Shown: positions 8,003 through 16,825 of the stretch, in pieces | Layout of the letters: each line of letters opens with the position of its first letter | Position numbering within the stretch: the stretch's first letter is position 1 | Source of the DNA: Paenibacillus allorhizosphaerae | GTDB lineage: Bacteria > Bacillota > Bacilli > Paenibacillales > NBRC-103111 | DNA length: 56,730 nucleotides | Direction: 5' to 3' | Assembly: GCF_910594985.1 (NCBI RefSeq) | Contig: NZ_CAJVCE010000034.1 | Location: forward strand, 1 to 56,730 | Translations under genes and position numbers: made by a program | The notes under the pieces: generated by a model | The model's database searches: none | What the model saw: the letters and a program-made list of their open reading frames with translations, nothing else | What the model was told of the DNA's origin: nothing

Positions 8003-8461
8003 TTACTCTTTGGAAAAGCCTCCAATGTACGCAAACTTAACATCTTCGATTCGAACGTCATGCCGGCCGACCGGCGTCTCCAATATCATCCGGTCGCCGG
8101 CTGCGGCAAACAGCAGCTGCTTGCCGATCGGCGACAGAAAGGAAATCCGGTTTTGATCGGGATCGATTTCCGTCGGGAACACGACGGTGAACGAGTCCTC
8201 GTAACCGTCTTCTTCGTAAACGACCTTTGCGCGGCTCCCAAGCAGAGTAACGGAATTCAGCGATTGCGCCAGATCGGTATCGCTTTGCTCCAGCAATGTT
8301 TCGAGCATGCCCGCATATTTCCGGATCATTTTTTCCATATTCGCTCGCTTTGTACCCTGTTCCGGGAAGTAATGATGAATAAAATCAGTGTACTGCTCGT
8401 CAAAAAAAATAAGCTGGTTCACCAGATGCGTACGGGAGCCGTTGACGATCCTAGGGTTCAT
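8003..8461 (-). CDS. GreA/GreB C-terminal-domain elongation-factor-like protein
   Basis: 152 aa. The last ~80 residues are a GreA/GreB C-terminal FKBP-like domain (SLNSVTLLGSRAKVVY...FPTEID...ISFLSPIGKQLLFAAAGD). The first ~65 residues are helical but are not a canonical Gre coiled coil with its acidic tip. Such proteins bind RNA polymerase through the C-terminal domain, and some are anti-Gre or Rnk-like modulators. ATG at 8461 is in the usual place for homologs but has only a remote GGGGGTGAT upstream; its start codon overlaps the end of a 23-codon ORF with a strong ribosome binding site, suggesting translational coupling. Confidence 0.8.
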   Translation of the reverse strand: MNPRIVNGSRTHLVNQLIFFDEQYTDFIHHYFPEQGTKRANMEKMIRKYAGMLETLLEQSDTDLAQSLNSVTLLGSRAKVVYEEDGYEDSFTVVFPTEIDPDQNRISFLSPIGKQLLFAAAGDRMILETPVGRHDVRIEDVKFAYIGGFSKE

Positions 8462-8522
8462 AGTATATATCACCCCCGATTTGCTTCTCCAAAACATGTT
8501 TGATGCGATACATCGTTTCCAT
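8451..8522 (-). CDS. 23-codon leader ORF overlapping the Gre-like gene
   Basis: Short ORF (METMYRIKHVLE...GGDIYYEP) with a near-ideal Shine-Dalgarno AAGGAGG at 8537-8531, 8 nt before ATG at 8522. Its last codons TAT GAA CCC TAG overlap the ATG (8461-8459) of the downstream Gre-like gene in another frame, the classic layout for translational coupling. It may be a leader peptide or a genuine microprotein. No repeats of regulatory codons suggest amino-acid attenuation. Confidence 0.5.
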   Translation of the reverse strand: METMYRIKHVLEKQIGGDIYYEP

Positions 8523-8676
8523 GCAAACAACCTCCTTAGAAAAATAAGCTCCCGAAGGAACTTTCCAAACATTGTATCAGATTCGAATCGCTTATTCCAT
8601 GCGTTTCGGATACGGACTGCATAAACCATTGCAACCATTGGAACGCTATACAGAAAATGCCTGCCGAGGTGCATTC

Positions 8677-10248
8677 ATGTTTTCTTTCCTCCGGTTTCCT
8701 AAGCGGCGCAAAGGGATGTTAAACGGCTCTTCCCCAAATGTTTCGGTTCCTACGCCGTCCGGCTGCGATTTGCCTACAAGAATCGGATGGTTTCGGGTCA
8801 CGTTCAACCATAGCGACGACTTCAAGATTCATGAAGTTCGATTGCCGGGGGATATTGCTTGCGCATTCCTGTATATCGAAAACATGATCGATCAGAAAAT
8901 GCTTCAACAACAGGTGATCGCCCCGCTGCTGCTCGAAGAGTCGTTCGATTCCGCGGACAGCCTGATCCGTCACATTGCGGAACGGGGACAAATCCCCGTA
9001 GCAGGCATGACGGCCGTCACGGAAATCCGTAAAGCGGCGGATGCCTTGTTTGAGGGCACCATCGTGATGCTCGTTCATGACGAAGCGCAAATGCTGCTGT
9101 TTCCAATGAGATCGGTAGAGAAAAGACAAATTGCCAGTGCGGAGAACGAGAATGTCATTCGAGGACCGAGGGCGGCGTTCGTCGAGGATTTGGCGACGAA
9201 CGTGACGATGGTGCGGCGAATCATCAAGCATCCCGATCTCAAGATGGAGCATCATCAGTTCGGTACGTATACGAATACGAACGTCACCCTTTGTTATATC
9301 GAAGGACTTTGCGAGAAGAAGCTGGTGGATGAAGTAAAGGAGCGCATGTCGCGAATCGATATTGATAATGTGCTTGGCAGCAGCTATATCGAAGACTTCA
9401 TTGAAGACAATCCGTTTTCTCCGTTCCCCCAGGTTCAATATACGGAACGGCCCGATACGTTCAGCGCGGCGCTGCTGGAAGGAAGAGTCGGCATCATGGT
9501 GGACGGTACGCCGGTTCCGATGCTCGTTCCGGTCACGTTGTACATGCTGCTTCAGTCGGCTGAAGATTACTACCAAAGGTTCGTGGCGGCAACATGGATC
9601 CGGTGGATTCGCTATTTGTTTTTGTTGATTTCTTTTTTGCTGCCGTCGGTCTACATCGCGGTTACTACGTTTCATCCGGAGATGCTTCCCCCGAACTTGC
9701 TCATTACCGTGGCGGCAGCCCGCGAGAATGTGCCTTTTCCCGCGATCGTCGAGGCGCTGATTATGGAGATCACCTTCGAGGCGTTAAGAGAAGCGGGCAT
9801 CCGGATTCCGAAGCCGATTGGACAAACCGTTTCCATTATCGGAGCGCTCGTGATCGGACAGTCGGCGGTGCAAGCCGGCATCGTCTCGGCTCCGATGGTC
9901 ATCGTCGTATCGATTACCGGCATCGCTTCGTTTATTATTCCGCATTTCGACCTTGGGCTGACGTTCCGGCTGCTGCGGTTTCCGGTGATGTTTCTTGCCA
10001 CCAGCTTCGGCTTGTACGGCATCATAATCGCCATTATTTTGATCTATATTCATCTGGTCTCGCTGCGTTCGTTCGGCACACCTTACTTGTCGCCGACGGC
10101 GCCGCTCGTAACCAGCGATTTGAAGGATGTGCTCGTGCGGGCTCCCCATTGGCTGATGAAAAACCGACCGATGCTTTACGGCACGGCCAATCGGAAAAGG
10201 CTCGGTTCCCGCTCGAGATTGCCAATTCGACAAGATGATGGTGACTAA
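8677..10248 (+). CDS. Spore germination receptor subunit A (GerA/GerKA family)
   Basis: 523 aa inner-spore-membrane protein, subunit A of a nutrient germinant receptor. Large N-terminal soluble domain with MLVHDEAQMLLFPMRSVEKR and RGPRAAFVEDLATNVTMVRRII, then at least four membrane spans from residue ~325, including the conserved PPNLLITVAAARENVPFPAIVEALIME-type segment and PIGQTVSIIGALVIGQSAV. ATG at 8677 follows GAGGTG at 8666-8671. First gene of a four-gene A-C-small-B operon. Germinant specificity cannot be inferred. Gene order resembles gerK. Confidence 0.93.
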   Translation: MFSFLRFPKRRKGMLNGSSPNVSVPTPSGCDLPTRIGWFRVTFNHSDDFKIHEVRLPGDIACAFLYIENMIDQKMLQQQVIAPLLLEESFDSADSLIRHIAERGQIPVAGMTAVTEIRKAADALFEGTIVMLVHDEAQMLLFPMRSVEKRQIASAENENVIRGPRAAFVEDLATNVTMVRRIIKHPDLKMEHHQFGTYTNTNVTLCYIEGLCEKKLVDEVKERMSRIDIDNVLGSSYIEDFIEDNPFSPFPQVQYTERPDTFSAALLEGRVGIMVDGTPVPMLVPVTLYMLLQSAEDYYQRFVAATWIRWIRYLFLLISFLLPSVYIAVTTFHPEMLPPNLLITVAAARENVPFPAIVEALIMEITFEALREAGIRIPKPIGQTVSIIGALVIGQSAVQAGIVSAPMVIVVSITGIASFIIPHFDLGLTFRLLRFPVMFLATSFGLYGIIIAIILIYIHLVSLRSFGTPYLSPTAPLVTSDLKDVLVRAPHWLMKNRPMLYGTANRKRLGSRSRLPIRQDDGD

Positions 10249-10250
10249 TC

Positions 10251-11459
10251 ATGATGTTATTACGAGTCATCGCCGTGAGGTTGCTGCCGGCGGCGGCGTG
10301 TCTATTAATGCTATCCGGCTGTTGGTCCAGAATCGAGATAAACGACAGGGCATTTGTAACGGCGATTTATATGGATAAGGCCGAGGAAGGCGGCTATGAA
10401 GTGTCTCTCGGATTTCCTTTGCCGAACCGGCTCTCGATAAGCGGGGGAGTGTCGGGCGTCTCGTCTGAAGGAGGAAACCCTTATACGATCCTGACGAAGA
10501 CGGCGGAAAGCATTCCCGTCGCGATTCGTAAAATACGTTCCGACTTATCTCGGGAACTGTCCTGGGGGCACTGCCGCGTGATCGTCGTCGGAGAGCGCAT
10601 GGCGCGTGCGGGACTGGATCCGCTGATGGAATTCGTCGCCCGGGAACCCAATTTTCATACGAAAAGCTACTTGATGGTCGCCCCCGGTCTGGCGAGAGAC
10701 ATCAGCAAGTTAACCCCGGTTTTCGAGCGGCTTCCAAACGAGGTGCTGCGTGAATTTGCCAGAAGACGGGTGACGCTCGATACGAGTGTCAAAGACTTTT
10801 TGGAAGCGGCAGGAAAAGGCGGGGACACCGTTGCCGCCCTGCTGACGATCGGGGAGATGGAAATGCTTAGCGAAAAAGGGAAGAAAAGCGTCTGGGTCGG
10901 AACGGACGGCGCAGCTTTGTTTAAGGGCGCGAAAATGATCGGGAAACTGACGGTGCCGGAGATGCGAGCGGCGCTTTGGATCCAGGGCAAAATGAAAAAC
11001 TCGGTCATTTCGCTGAACTCTCCGACGGACGGGAAGCCGGTCAGCTTTATCATTCTGACTTCCAAATCGAAAATACGTCCGGTCGTGCTGCGGGATAAGA
11101 TTCGCTTTGATGTGACGATCGAGGCGGAAGACGATGTCATGTCGTCGGAATCCAACATCGATCTGATGGATCCGGTGCAGATTGCCAAGCTCGAATCAAT
11201 GCTGTCGGAGCAGCTTGCCGGCAGAATCGAGAAGGCGGTTAAGAAAACGAAGGATGAGGAAGTGGACGCGTTCGGTTTCGGAAGGTATGTCGAATGGCGC
11301 TATCCTAAAGTATGGTCTCAATACAAGGATCGCTGGCGCAGCGTCTATAAGAACTGCCCGATCCACGTAACCGCCAGGGTAGCGGTGAAAAGAACGGGCG
11401 TTGAGAACAACTCGGTTGTTCTCCAGCGTCGCGAGCGTCAGCGGGAGGGTATGAAATGA
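10251..11459 (+). CDS. Spore germination receptor lipoprotein subunit C (Ger(x)C)
   Basis: 402 aa lipoprotein of the GerAC/GerKC family. The signal peptide is followed by lipobox LSGC with C24 as the lipidated residue, then WSRIEINDRAFVTAIYMD typical of Ger(x)C, and an internal GWGHCRV-like segment (SWGHCRVIVVGE). It starts 2 bp after the A-subunit stop and overlaps the following small gene by 4 bp. It should sit on the outer face of the inner spore membrane as part of the receptor complex. Confidence 0.92.
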   Translation: MMLLRVIAVRLLPAAACLLMLSGCWSRIEINDRAFVTAIYMDKAEEGGYEVSLGFPLPNRLSISGGVSGVSSEGGNPYTILTKTAESIPVAIRKIRSDLSRELSWGHCRVIVVGERMARAGLDPLMEFVAREPNFHTKSYLMVAPGLARDISKLTPVFERLPNEVLREFARRRVTLDTSVKDFLEAAGKGGDTVAALLTIGEMEMLSEKGKKSVWVGTDGAALFKGAKMIGKLTVPEMRAALWIQGKMKNSVISLNSPTDGKPVSFIILTSKSKIRPVVLRDKIRFDVTIEAEDDVMSSESNIDLMDPVQIAKLESMLSEQLAGRIEKAVKKTKDEEVDAFGFGRYVEWRYPKVWSQYKDRWRSVYKNCPIHVTARVAVKRTGVENNSVVLQRRERQREGMK

Positions 11460-11674
11460 TCGTAATTACGTTGGTCTTCGCGGGAATGGCTTGGTATGAG
11501 TGGCATTATTTGAAGCAGCGCAACCGGCGAACGAGAACGTTCTGGATTGTCGGATGTTTTTTGGCAGCCGCATTCCTGTATATGTCGGCGGTATTTTGCA
11601 TCAAAGATTTCGCAAGCCCGAACAAGCTGATCGAATTTGCGCTAAGCCCCGTGCTGAAAAATATTCGCTATTAG
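11456..11674 (+). CDS. Small two-span membrane protein of the germination operon
   Basis: 72 aa protein with an N-terminal hydrophobic segment (MIVITLVFAGMAWY), a basic loop (KQRNRRTR) and a second span (FWIVGCFLAAAFLYMSAVF). ATG overlaps the C-subunit stop (ATGA). Small proteins in this position, between the C and B subunits, recur in Paenibacillus and clostridial ger operons (CLC_0170-like annotation by recall). It may be a fourth receptor subunit comparable to GerD-like or D-subunit proteins; function unproven. Confidence 0.7.
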   Translation: MIVITLVFAGMAWYEWHYLKQRNRRTRTFWIVGCFLAAAFLYMSAVFCIKDFASPNKLIEFALSPVLKNIRY

Positions 11675-11687
11675 GAGATGGCGTTCG

Positions 11688-12776
11688 ATGCAGCGGATCA
11701 CCCAGCTTCAACTCGGATTGTTGATCATCATAATTCACTTCACGACGATCGTCGGGTTTATCGTCCCCATGATTGCCGACGTAGCTGCTTATCGAGGATG
11801 GCTCGCGCTCCTTGCAGCCAATGTCTCCGGTTTGCTGGTTGCATACATATCGGTCACGTTGGCAAAACGGCGACCGCATGAATTTTTGGCGCATTACGGG
11901 CATGCGCTTGTCGGCCGCTGGCTCCATATCGCCATAATGGTATTGTTCAGCTTCTTTTTTTTGCATCTTGCAAGTTTGATCTTGCGAAACATTACCGATT
12001 TTCTCGTACAAATCTATTTGCCTTCGACGCCTCAATGGGTCGTTGCCGCCATCTTCGTATTCGTGATATCCATCGGGGTCAGATCGGGCATTGAAGTCAT
12101 TTTCCGCTGTGCCTCGGGCTTTTTTTTCATTATTTTCAGCGTCGCTTCGCTCAATCCGTTCTTAGTGGGAAGAGAGCTCAATTATGAGCGGGCGATCGCC
12201 TTGATAACCCATCTGCAGGCGAGCCGTCTCGTTGGCGATACGTATCCGTATATAGCCATCTTCGGCGAAATGTTTGCGGTGCTGTTTATATTTCCTTACT
12301 TGGCCCGTTCCGACAAAACGTTCCGGACGCTGCTGTGGTCGTCGTTCTCTTCCCTTTTATTCATCGAGACGTATTTCATCATGTGCTTGCTGCTACTCGG
12401 TTCGCATTTAACGGCGCAATTGACGTATCCGGTACTTGAAATGATTCGCTTCATCCGCATCGGAGACTTTCTCGAAAATTTGGACCCGATCGTCGTCGCC
12501 ATCTGGATCTCCGGGTTGTTTATTAAACTCAGCTTTCTTCTATATATATCGGTGCTGATCGTCTCGCAGCTTTTTGGTTTGAAGGATACGAGACCGTTCT
12601 CTTTTTCATTCGGTGCGATCTTGCTGACGCTTTCCGTTCATGCCGCAGGCAACTCGACGGAATTGAACCATTTCATCATGTACGTCTGGCCGACATATGC
12701 GCTGCTGGTGGAAAGCATGCCGCTCATCTACTTGTTGATGGCCTTGTTTAGGAATCGCCGCTCTGCGGCCTCTTGA
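11688..12776 (+). CDS. Spore germination receptor permease subunit B (GerAB/GerKB family)
   Basis: 362 aa polytopic protein (about ten spans) of the endospore germination permease family in the APC superfamily, the subunit thought to bind the germinant. Family features: ITQLQLGLLIIIIHFTTIVGF at the N-terminus, an internal FGEMFAVLFIFPYL segment, and a C-terminal YVWPTYALLVESMPLIYLLMA. It lies 13 bp after the small membrane protein gene and completes the A-C-small-B operon. Confidence 0.93.
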   Translation: MQRITQLQLGLLIIIIHFTTIVGFIVPMIADVAAYRGWLALLAANVSGLLVAYISVTLAKRRPHEFLAHYGHALVGRWLHIAIMVLFSFFFLHLASLILRNITDFLVQIYLPSTPQWVVAAIFVFVISIGVRSGIEVIFRCASGFFFIIFSVASLNPFLVGRELNYERAIALITHLQASRLVGDTYPYIAIFGEMFAVLFIFPYLARSDKTFRTLLWSSFSSLLFIETYFIMCLLLLGSHLTAQLTYPVLEMIRFIRIGDFLENLDPIVVAIWISGLFIKLSFLLYISVLIVSQLFGLKDTRPFSFSFGAILLTLSVHAAGNSTELNHFIMYVWPTYALLVESMPLIYLLMALFRNRRSAAS

Positions 12777-12920
12777 TTGGGGCCGGATCGCGAATCAATA
12801 TCCGTGTGTTCATTTGTCCGATCTTCATCTATACATCCGGCGGATGCTTAGGTAAAATTTAGAACGTATGGACTGGCGGATAGGTTCGGTCGTTATCGAG
12901 ACAGCGAAGGGGATGGGTCG

Positions 12921-13892
12921 ATGAAAGTCGTATTGGCGGGATTAGGTGTCGCGGGATTCAGCATGTATAAAAAACTAATCAATAATGGCGGTCTCACGGT
13001 TGCCGTAGCGGAGCCGGACGCCGCGATGAAGAGCAAGCTGGAGGGACAGGACACGCCTTTTTATTTGTCATTTGAGGAAGCGCTTCAGGAGGAGAAACCG
13101 GATTTCGTCGTGAATGTCACGCCGCCGATGGTGCATACGGCGATTAACAACAGGGCATTTGATTTACGGCTGCCGGTGCTTTGCGAGAAGCCGATCTCCT
13201 TCGATTACGGTGAATCGCTTCAAGTGGTCGAGCGGGCGGTGAGAGAAGGCATTCCGTTCATGATTGCGGAAAACTACAGGCGGTTTCCTTATATCCGCAG
13301 GTTGAAGACGCTGCTTGAGGAAGGGATCATCGGCCGGATGACGACGATCGACGTCCAATTTTACCGGTATCATCATACCGAGCGGAAATATACGGTCAGC
13401 TTGCTCGACGATATCGCGATACATCATTTGGATATGATTCGCTATTTGACGGGCCGCGAAGGGTCGCGCATCTTTGCCCGCAACTTTAATCCGATCGGAA
13501 GCTGGAGCAGCGAGCCGGCCGACATTAACCTGAATTTTTTTCTGGAGTTGGATAACGGCATCGCGATCAGCTACACCGGTTCGATTGCGTCCAGAGGGCC
13601 TTCTACCGAGTGGGGGGCGAATTGGCGGATCGAGGGAACCGAAGGCGTGGTTCAAGTGACAGGTAAGCAATTCACCGTGTATCGGACAGATGGCAGCGAG
13701 CCGGTCAAGTATAACGATTTTAGCGAGCTGCGAGTGACCGATACACTGACCGAGTTTTTAAGCAGCCTGCAGGAAGGCCGGGAAAGCGAATCAAGCGGAC
13801 GGGATTATTTGAAAACGCAAGCGTTGGCTCATTACGCCAACGAATCGAGCCGCAGCGGGAAAGTTACGGACATCGTCCTGCCCGCCTGGTAG
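12921..13892 (+). CDS. Gfo/Idh/MocA family NAD(P)-dependent oxidoreductase
   Basis: 323 aa. N-terminal Rossmann fold (VVLAGLGVAGFSMYKKL), the family signature CEKPISF near residue 90, and a catalytic-region histidine in DDIAIHHLDMIRYL near 170 in the C-terminal alpha/beta domain. ATG at 12921 follows AAGGGGATGGG. Single-gene unit with its own terminator; substrate (an inositol-like polyol, sugar or nucleotide-sugar) cannot be determined. Confidence 0.88.
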   Translation: MKVVLAGLGVAGFSMYKKLINNGGLTVAVAEPDAAMKSKLEGQDTPFYLSFEEALQEEKPDFVVNVTPPMVHTAINNRAFDLRLPVLCEKPISFDYGESLQVVERAVREGIPFMIAENYRRFPYIRRLKTLLEEGIIGRMTTIDVQFYRYHHTERKYTVSLLDDIAIHHLDMIRYLTGREGSRIFARNFNPIGSWSSEPADINLNFFLELDNGIAISYTGSIASRGPSTEWGANWRIEGTEGVVQVTGKQFTVYRTDGSEPVKYNDFSELRVTDTLTEFLSSLQEGRESESSGRDYLKTQALAHYANESSRSGKVTDIVLPAW

Positions 13893-13904
13893 AACGCGCA
13901 CAGC

Positions 13905-13940
13905 AAGCCGAGCGTAGCGCCGCTCGGCTTGTTTCTTTTA
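13905..13940 (+). terminator. Intrinsic terminator after the Gfo/Idh gene
   Basis: Perfect 10-bp stem AAGCCGAGCG (13905-13914) / CGCTCGGCTT (13921-13930), 6-nt loop, followed by GTTTCTTTT. Confidence 0.88.
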
Positions 13941-13964
13941 CCGCAAATTCCTTTTAAAGATCGC

Positions 13965-13995
13965 TTGACTCTGACCTTAGGGGAGACGTTATCGT
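13965..13995 (+). promoter_or_regulatory. MerR-type promoter with 19-bp spacer
   Basis: -35 TTGACT at 13965-13970 and -10 TATCGT at 13990-13995 are separated by 19 bp, the stretched spacing typical of MerR-activated promoters. An imperfect dyad, CCTTAGGGG, occupies the spacer. It directly precedes a MerR-family gene, so autoregulation is likely. Confidence 0.65.
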
Positions 13996-14020
13996 ATAGG
14001 ATGAAAGGAGGGCGAACCGC

Positions 14021-14767
14021 TTGCTGTATACGGTGAAAGACGTATCGGAGCTATCCGGCGTCACGATAAAAACGCTGCATCACTACCACAAGATCGGTCT
14101 CCTGATGCCTTGCGAGACTAGCGAAGCGGGATACCGGCTATATGGGATGAAAGAGCTGGAGCGTCTTCAGCACATTTTATTTTATCGGGAACTGGACTTC
14201 CCGCTGGAAAAAATCAAGCGTCTGCTCGAAGGCCCGGCCGAGCGTCCCGAATTATTGGCGGAACAAAAAAACGAGATGGTGGCGCGCAAGCACAGACTGG
14301 AGCGTTTGATTCAAACGATGGACGAGGCGCTGAAGTGCGCCGCGAAAGGAGAATCTATGGATACGTCGAACATGTTCAAAGGGTTTGAAAGCGAGGAAGC
14401 GTGGAAAGCGGCGCTGGAGGAACAAAACCGGCATTTGAAGCAGACATACGATTATGACATGCTGGAAGAAAAAACGATCGATGTAGATGAAATGAACGAG
14501 AAGGCAATGGAAGCGATGCAATTTATGAAAGGAATGGCAGATAGGCTGGTGAACGGGGTTCGTTACGACCACGAGGATGTTCGGCTGCTGATCCGCAAGC
14601 ATCTGGATTATATGAACGGCAGCGGAACGGTTACTGCCGCTTCGGATTTTGCGGCGCAAACGCGTTTTTTTGTGAGCGACGAGTTTCACCGGCATATGCT
14701 AGAGTCGCAGCAAACCGGGCTTGCCTATTATCTTTGTTTCGCGGCGGAAGCTTTTGCGGCCGAGTAA
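14021..14767 (+). CDS. MerR family regulator with TipAS ligand-binding domain
   Basis: 248 aa. N-terminal MerR winged-helix (YTVKDVSELSGVTIKTLHHYHKIGLL), dimerisation coiled coil around residues 80-110, and a C-terminal TipAS domain (FVSDEFHRHMLESQQTGLAYYLCFAAEAFA). TipAS domains bind small molecules or drugs. The start is TTG at 14021, supported by GAAAGGAGGG at 14003-14012 with suitable spacing. No obvious target gene follows, so autoregulation or a distant target is likely. Confidence 0.9.
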   Translation: MLYTVKDVSELSGVTIKTLHHYHKIGLLMPCETSEAGYRLYGMKELERLQHILFYRELDFPLEKIKRLLEGPAERPELLAEQKNEMVARKHRLERLIQTMDEALKCAAKGESMDTSNMFKGFESEEAWKAALEEQNRHLKQTYDYDMLEEKTIDVDEMNEKAMEAMQFMKGMADRLVNGVRYDHEDVRLLIRKHLDYMNGSGTVTAASDFAAQTRFFVSDEFHRHMLESQQTGLAYYLCFAAEAFAAE

Positions 14768-14769
14768 GC

Positions 14770-14806
14770 GGAAGAAGGGTCCTTCCGGGACCCTTCTTCC
14801 ATTCTG
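14770..14806 (+). terminator. Hairpin after the MerR gene
   Basis: 13-bp perfect stem (14770-14782 with 14788-14800). The T-tract after it is poor (ATTCTG), so it may be a weak terminator or a stabilising 3' structure. Confidence 0.6.
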
Positions 14807-14872
14807 ACTGGGGATGCGTTCGGCAGCGGATCGCAGACGCTCTCGTCAAAGGAAGCTCGTTCAGATCCGTTC

Positions 14873-16174
14873 CTATTTGAGTGCACTCGCATCGTTCAGT
14901 ATGGAATAAGCATTTTGAATGTAATGGAGCGCCGCCGTATGTTTCAAGATGTTGTTGCCAACCGTTACAAGGACGAATATTAAAATAACAAACGTCAATG
15001 TTTTTTGGACAGAGCCGCGTTCGATCGCTGTAACGTATTTTCCGCTGAGCAGAAACAAAGTGAATAAATAATGCCCGGCATATAAGTACATATCGTACTC
15101 AAACGCGGCGAGACCGAAGCCTACGACAATATGCAAGAAAACGGCGAATAAAATAAACGGGACAAGCGTCCACGTTTCTCTGGATCGCATTGTCTTAACA
15201 AATCCAAGTCCGGCCATAACCGTTAGCGAGAGCGCGATCACGTAAACGTATATTGGAAACGGGTTGTTCAGATCGGTAACGAACGCGGTGATCCCCGGAT
15301 CGATCAGCGTAATGTTCGGCGTCAACACCGGGCTTGCGACCATCATATGGAATACTTTCCAATGCTGATGGAAAGAAAAGGGGGCAACATAGCTGAATCC
15401 ACCGCTATTCAGGCTCTGCACCCAACTCGTAATCCAGGTTTGGCCTCTGAATAGGACAAGCTGCACTGCGGTAACAACGACGACCATCAGCCCAAAACTC
15501 AACATGGTGGCGACGAAGGATTTCATGCTTTTTTTGTTGCGCAAGCTAACCGAATGGAACAACAATGCAGCAGTAAACGGAATGACGTTCGTGGAAGTTA
15601 CGGCAAAGTTAAGCAGCCCCAGCAAGGCCAACGGCAGTACGTTTGTATGTTCCTGGGTTCGCTCGTATTGCAAATACAGCACGGATACAATAAGAATAAA
15701 CTGTGCAAACGGATAAGAATCCGGAATCATGGCCGTAAATATCGTATAAGAGCTGACACCGAAAAATAATGAAAACAGCAGGGCGATGTTATTGTCCGAA
15801 CCGCTTTTTCGCAAAAAATAGTAGAGCACGACCGCACTCAGCGCATTCATCGCGGACTGCATCACGGCAAATAGCCAATTGCCTAACAAGTGACCGGCCG
15901 CGTAGGTCAACGGACCGGATATAAAATTAATAAACGGATGGATGATGGAAGTGTTGCCCGAGCTATAGTACATGGAAGGATCGAAATTAAATAAATTAAG
16001 CGTAAACGGCGCCCCGTAAAAAGGGGAATGCCGCGCAAGAATTTCCGCATGACTTGCCATATAGTTAAGAAAAGGCACGTTCATTGCCGTATAGAAAAGA
16101 AATAACACGACAAACAAGATAGTCGCTTTATGATTGTCCTGCTTGTTCTGCCGCAAAAATCGAATAAAATTCAT
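14873..16174 (-). CDS. Polytopic membrane protein, probable GT-C type glycosyltransferase
   Basis: 433 aa integral membrane protein with about ten to twelve hydrophobic spans and a large first extracytoplasmic loop containing FNFDPSMYYSSGNTSIIHP, a layout like GT-C glycosyltransferases that use polyprenyl-phosphate sugars. I do not recognise a family signature strong enough to name it. ATG at 16174 is preferred (GGCGG about 8 nt upstream) over the longer frame that runs into the previous gene. It is last of a four-gene minus-strand operon with a UbiA phosphoribosyltransferase and two ArnE/F-like SMR proteins, so transfer of a lipid-linked pentose to a surface polymer is the best inference. 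Confidence 0.6.
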   Translation of the reverse strand: MNFIRFLRQNKQDNHKATILFVVLFLFYTAMNVPFLNYMASHAEILARHSPFYGAPFTLNLFNFDPSMYYSSGNTSIIHPFINFISGPLTYAAGHLLGNWLFAVMQSAMNALSAVVLYYFLRKSGSDNNIALLFSLFFGVSSYTIFTAMIPDSYPFAQFILIVSVLYLQYERTQEHTNVLPLALLGLLNFAVTSTNVIPFTAALLFHSVSLRNKKSMKSFVATMLSFGLMVVVVTAVQLVLFRGQTWITSWVQSLNSGGFSYVAPFSFHQHWKVFHMMVASPVLTPNITLIDPGITAFVTDLNNPFPIYVYVIALSLTVMAGLGFVKTMRSRETWTLVPFILFAVFLHIVVGFGLAAFEYDMYLYAGHYLFTLFLLSGKYVTAIERGSVQKTLTFVILIFVLVTVGNNILKHTAALHYIQNAYSILNDASALK

Positions 16175-16209
16175 TGTTAAACCGCCATTTCCAGACATAA
16201 TTGAGAAGC

Positions 16210-16530
16210 TTATAACAATAACAGTATCAGCAATCCAAGAACGATGATACCGACTCCGCACATTTGGTACACCCGGATCGGTTCATTAAAAAAACATTTC
16301 GCAAACAGTAATGCCCAGATGAACGTAAGCGCGTTGGCGGGCACTACGATGGTGTAAGGAAGCTTGTTGAGCAAGTAAATGTTCAAAAGCGCCCCCGTCC
16401 CGTAAAACGTCAAGCCGGCTAATAAAATGACGACGCTCTTCCGGGAAGTGTACAATTTGAAACAGACGCTTCCAAGCGACCCGAACAAGGTCATTACAAA
16501 CAGCAAAAGAAAAGGCCAACTACTTCTCAT
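16210..16530 (-). CDS. SMR-like (EamA half) membrane protein, ArnF-like
   Basis: 106 aa, four predicted spans, small-multidrug-resistance-like fold. NKLPYTIVVPANALTFIWALLFAKCFFNEP matches the re-entrant region of ArnE/ArnF-type undecaprenyl-phosphate-sugar flippase subunits. ATG overlaps the end of the preceding SMR gene by 11 bp, suggesting translational coupling and a heterodimer. In this operon it probably flips a polyprenyl-phospho-pentose across the membrane rather than exporting drugs. Confidence 0.72.
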   Translation of the reverse strand: MRSSWPFLLLFVMTLFGSLGSVCFKLYTSRKSVVILLAGLTFYGTGALLNIYLLNKLPYTIVVPANALTFIWALLFAKCFFNEPIRVYQMCGVGIIVLGLLILLLL

Positions 16531-16825
16531 ACGATGTCATCGTCACTCCGATCCCTAACAACAGGGCGGCTACCGCCTTTTGTATAGTAAAATGTTCTCC
16601 GAGAAAGAGATCGCCGTAAACGAAGGCGAATATATAACTGAAGCACATAAGCGGATAGGCGACAGACAGCTTCTCGAGCGAGAATGATTTAATCATGAAC
16701 AAGGCCCCCAAGGCGTAGCATATACATCCGATAGCCGTATAGAGAGGGTTCGTATGCCCCCATTTCCAAAAGAGCTGCCCCGTGGCTGTAAGAAAAGCGG
16801 AGACGATCATCAACGCTTTACCCAT
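16520..16825 (-). CDS. SMR-like (EamA half) membrane protein, ArnE-like
   Basis: 101 aa, four spans. N-terminal QLFWKWG and the conserved LSVAYPLMCFSYIFAFVYGDLFLGE segment are characteristic of ArnE-like flippase subunits. Its ATG overlaps the UbiA gene stop by 1 nt (TAATG). Likely forms a heterodimer with the following SMR-like protein to translocate the lipid-linked sugar made by the UbiA enzyme. Confidence 0.75.
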   Translation of the reverse strand: MGKALMIVSAFLTATGQLFWKWGHTNPLYTAIGCICYALGALFMIKSFSLEKLSVAYPLMCFSYIFAFVYGDLFLGEHFTIQKAVAALLLGIGVTMTSYEK

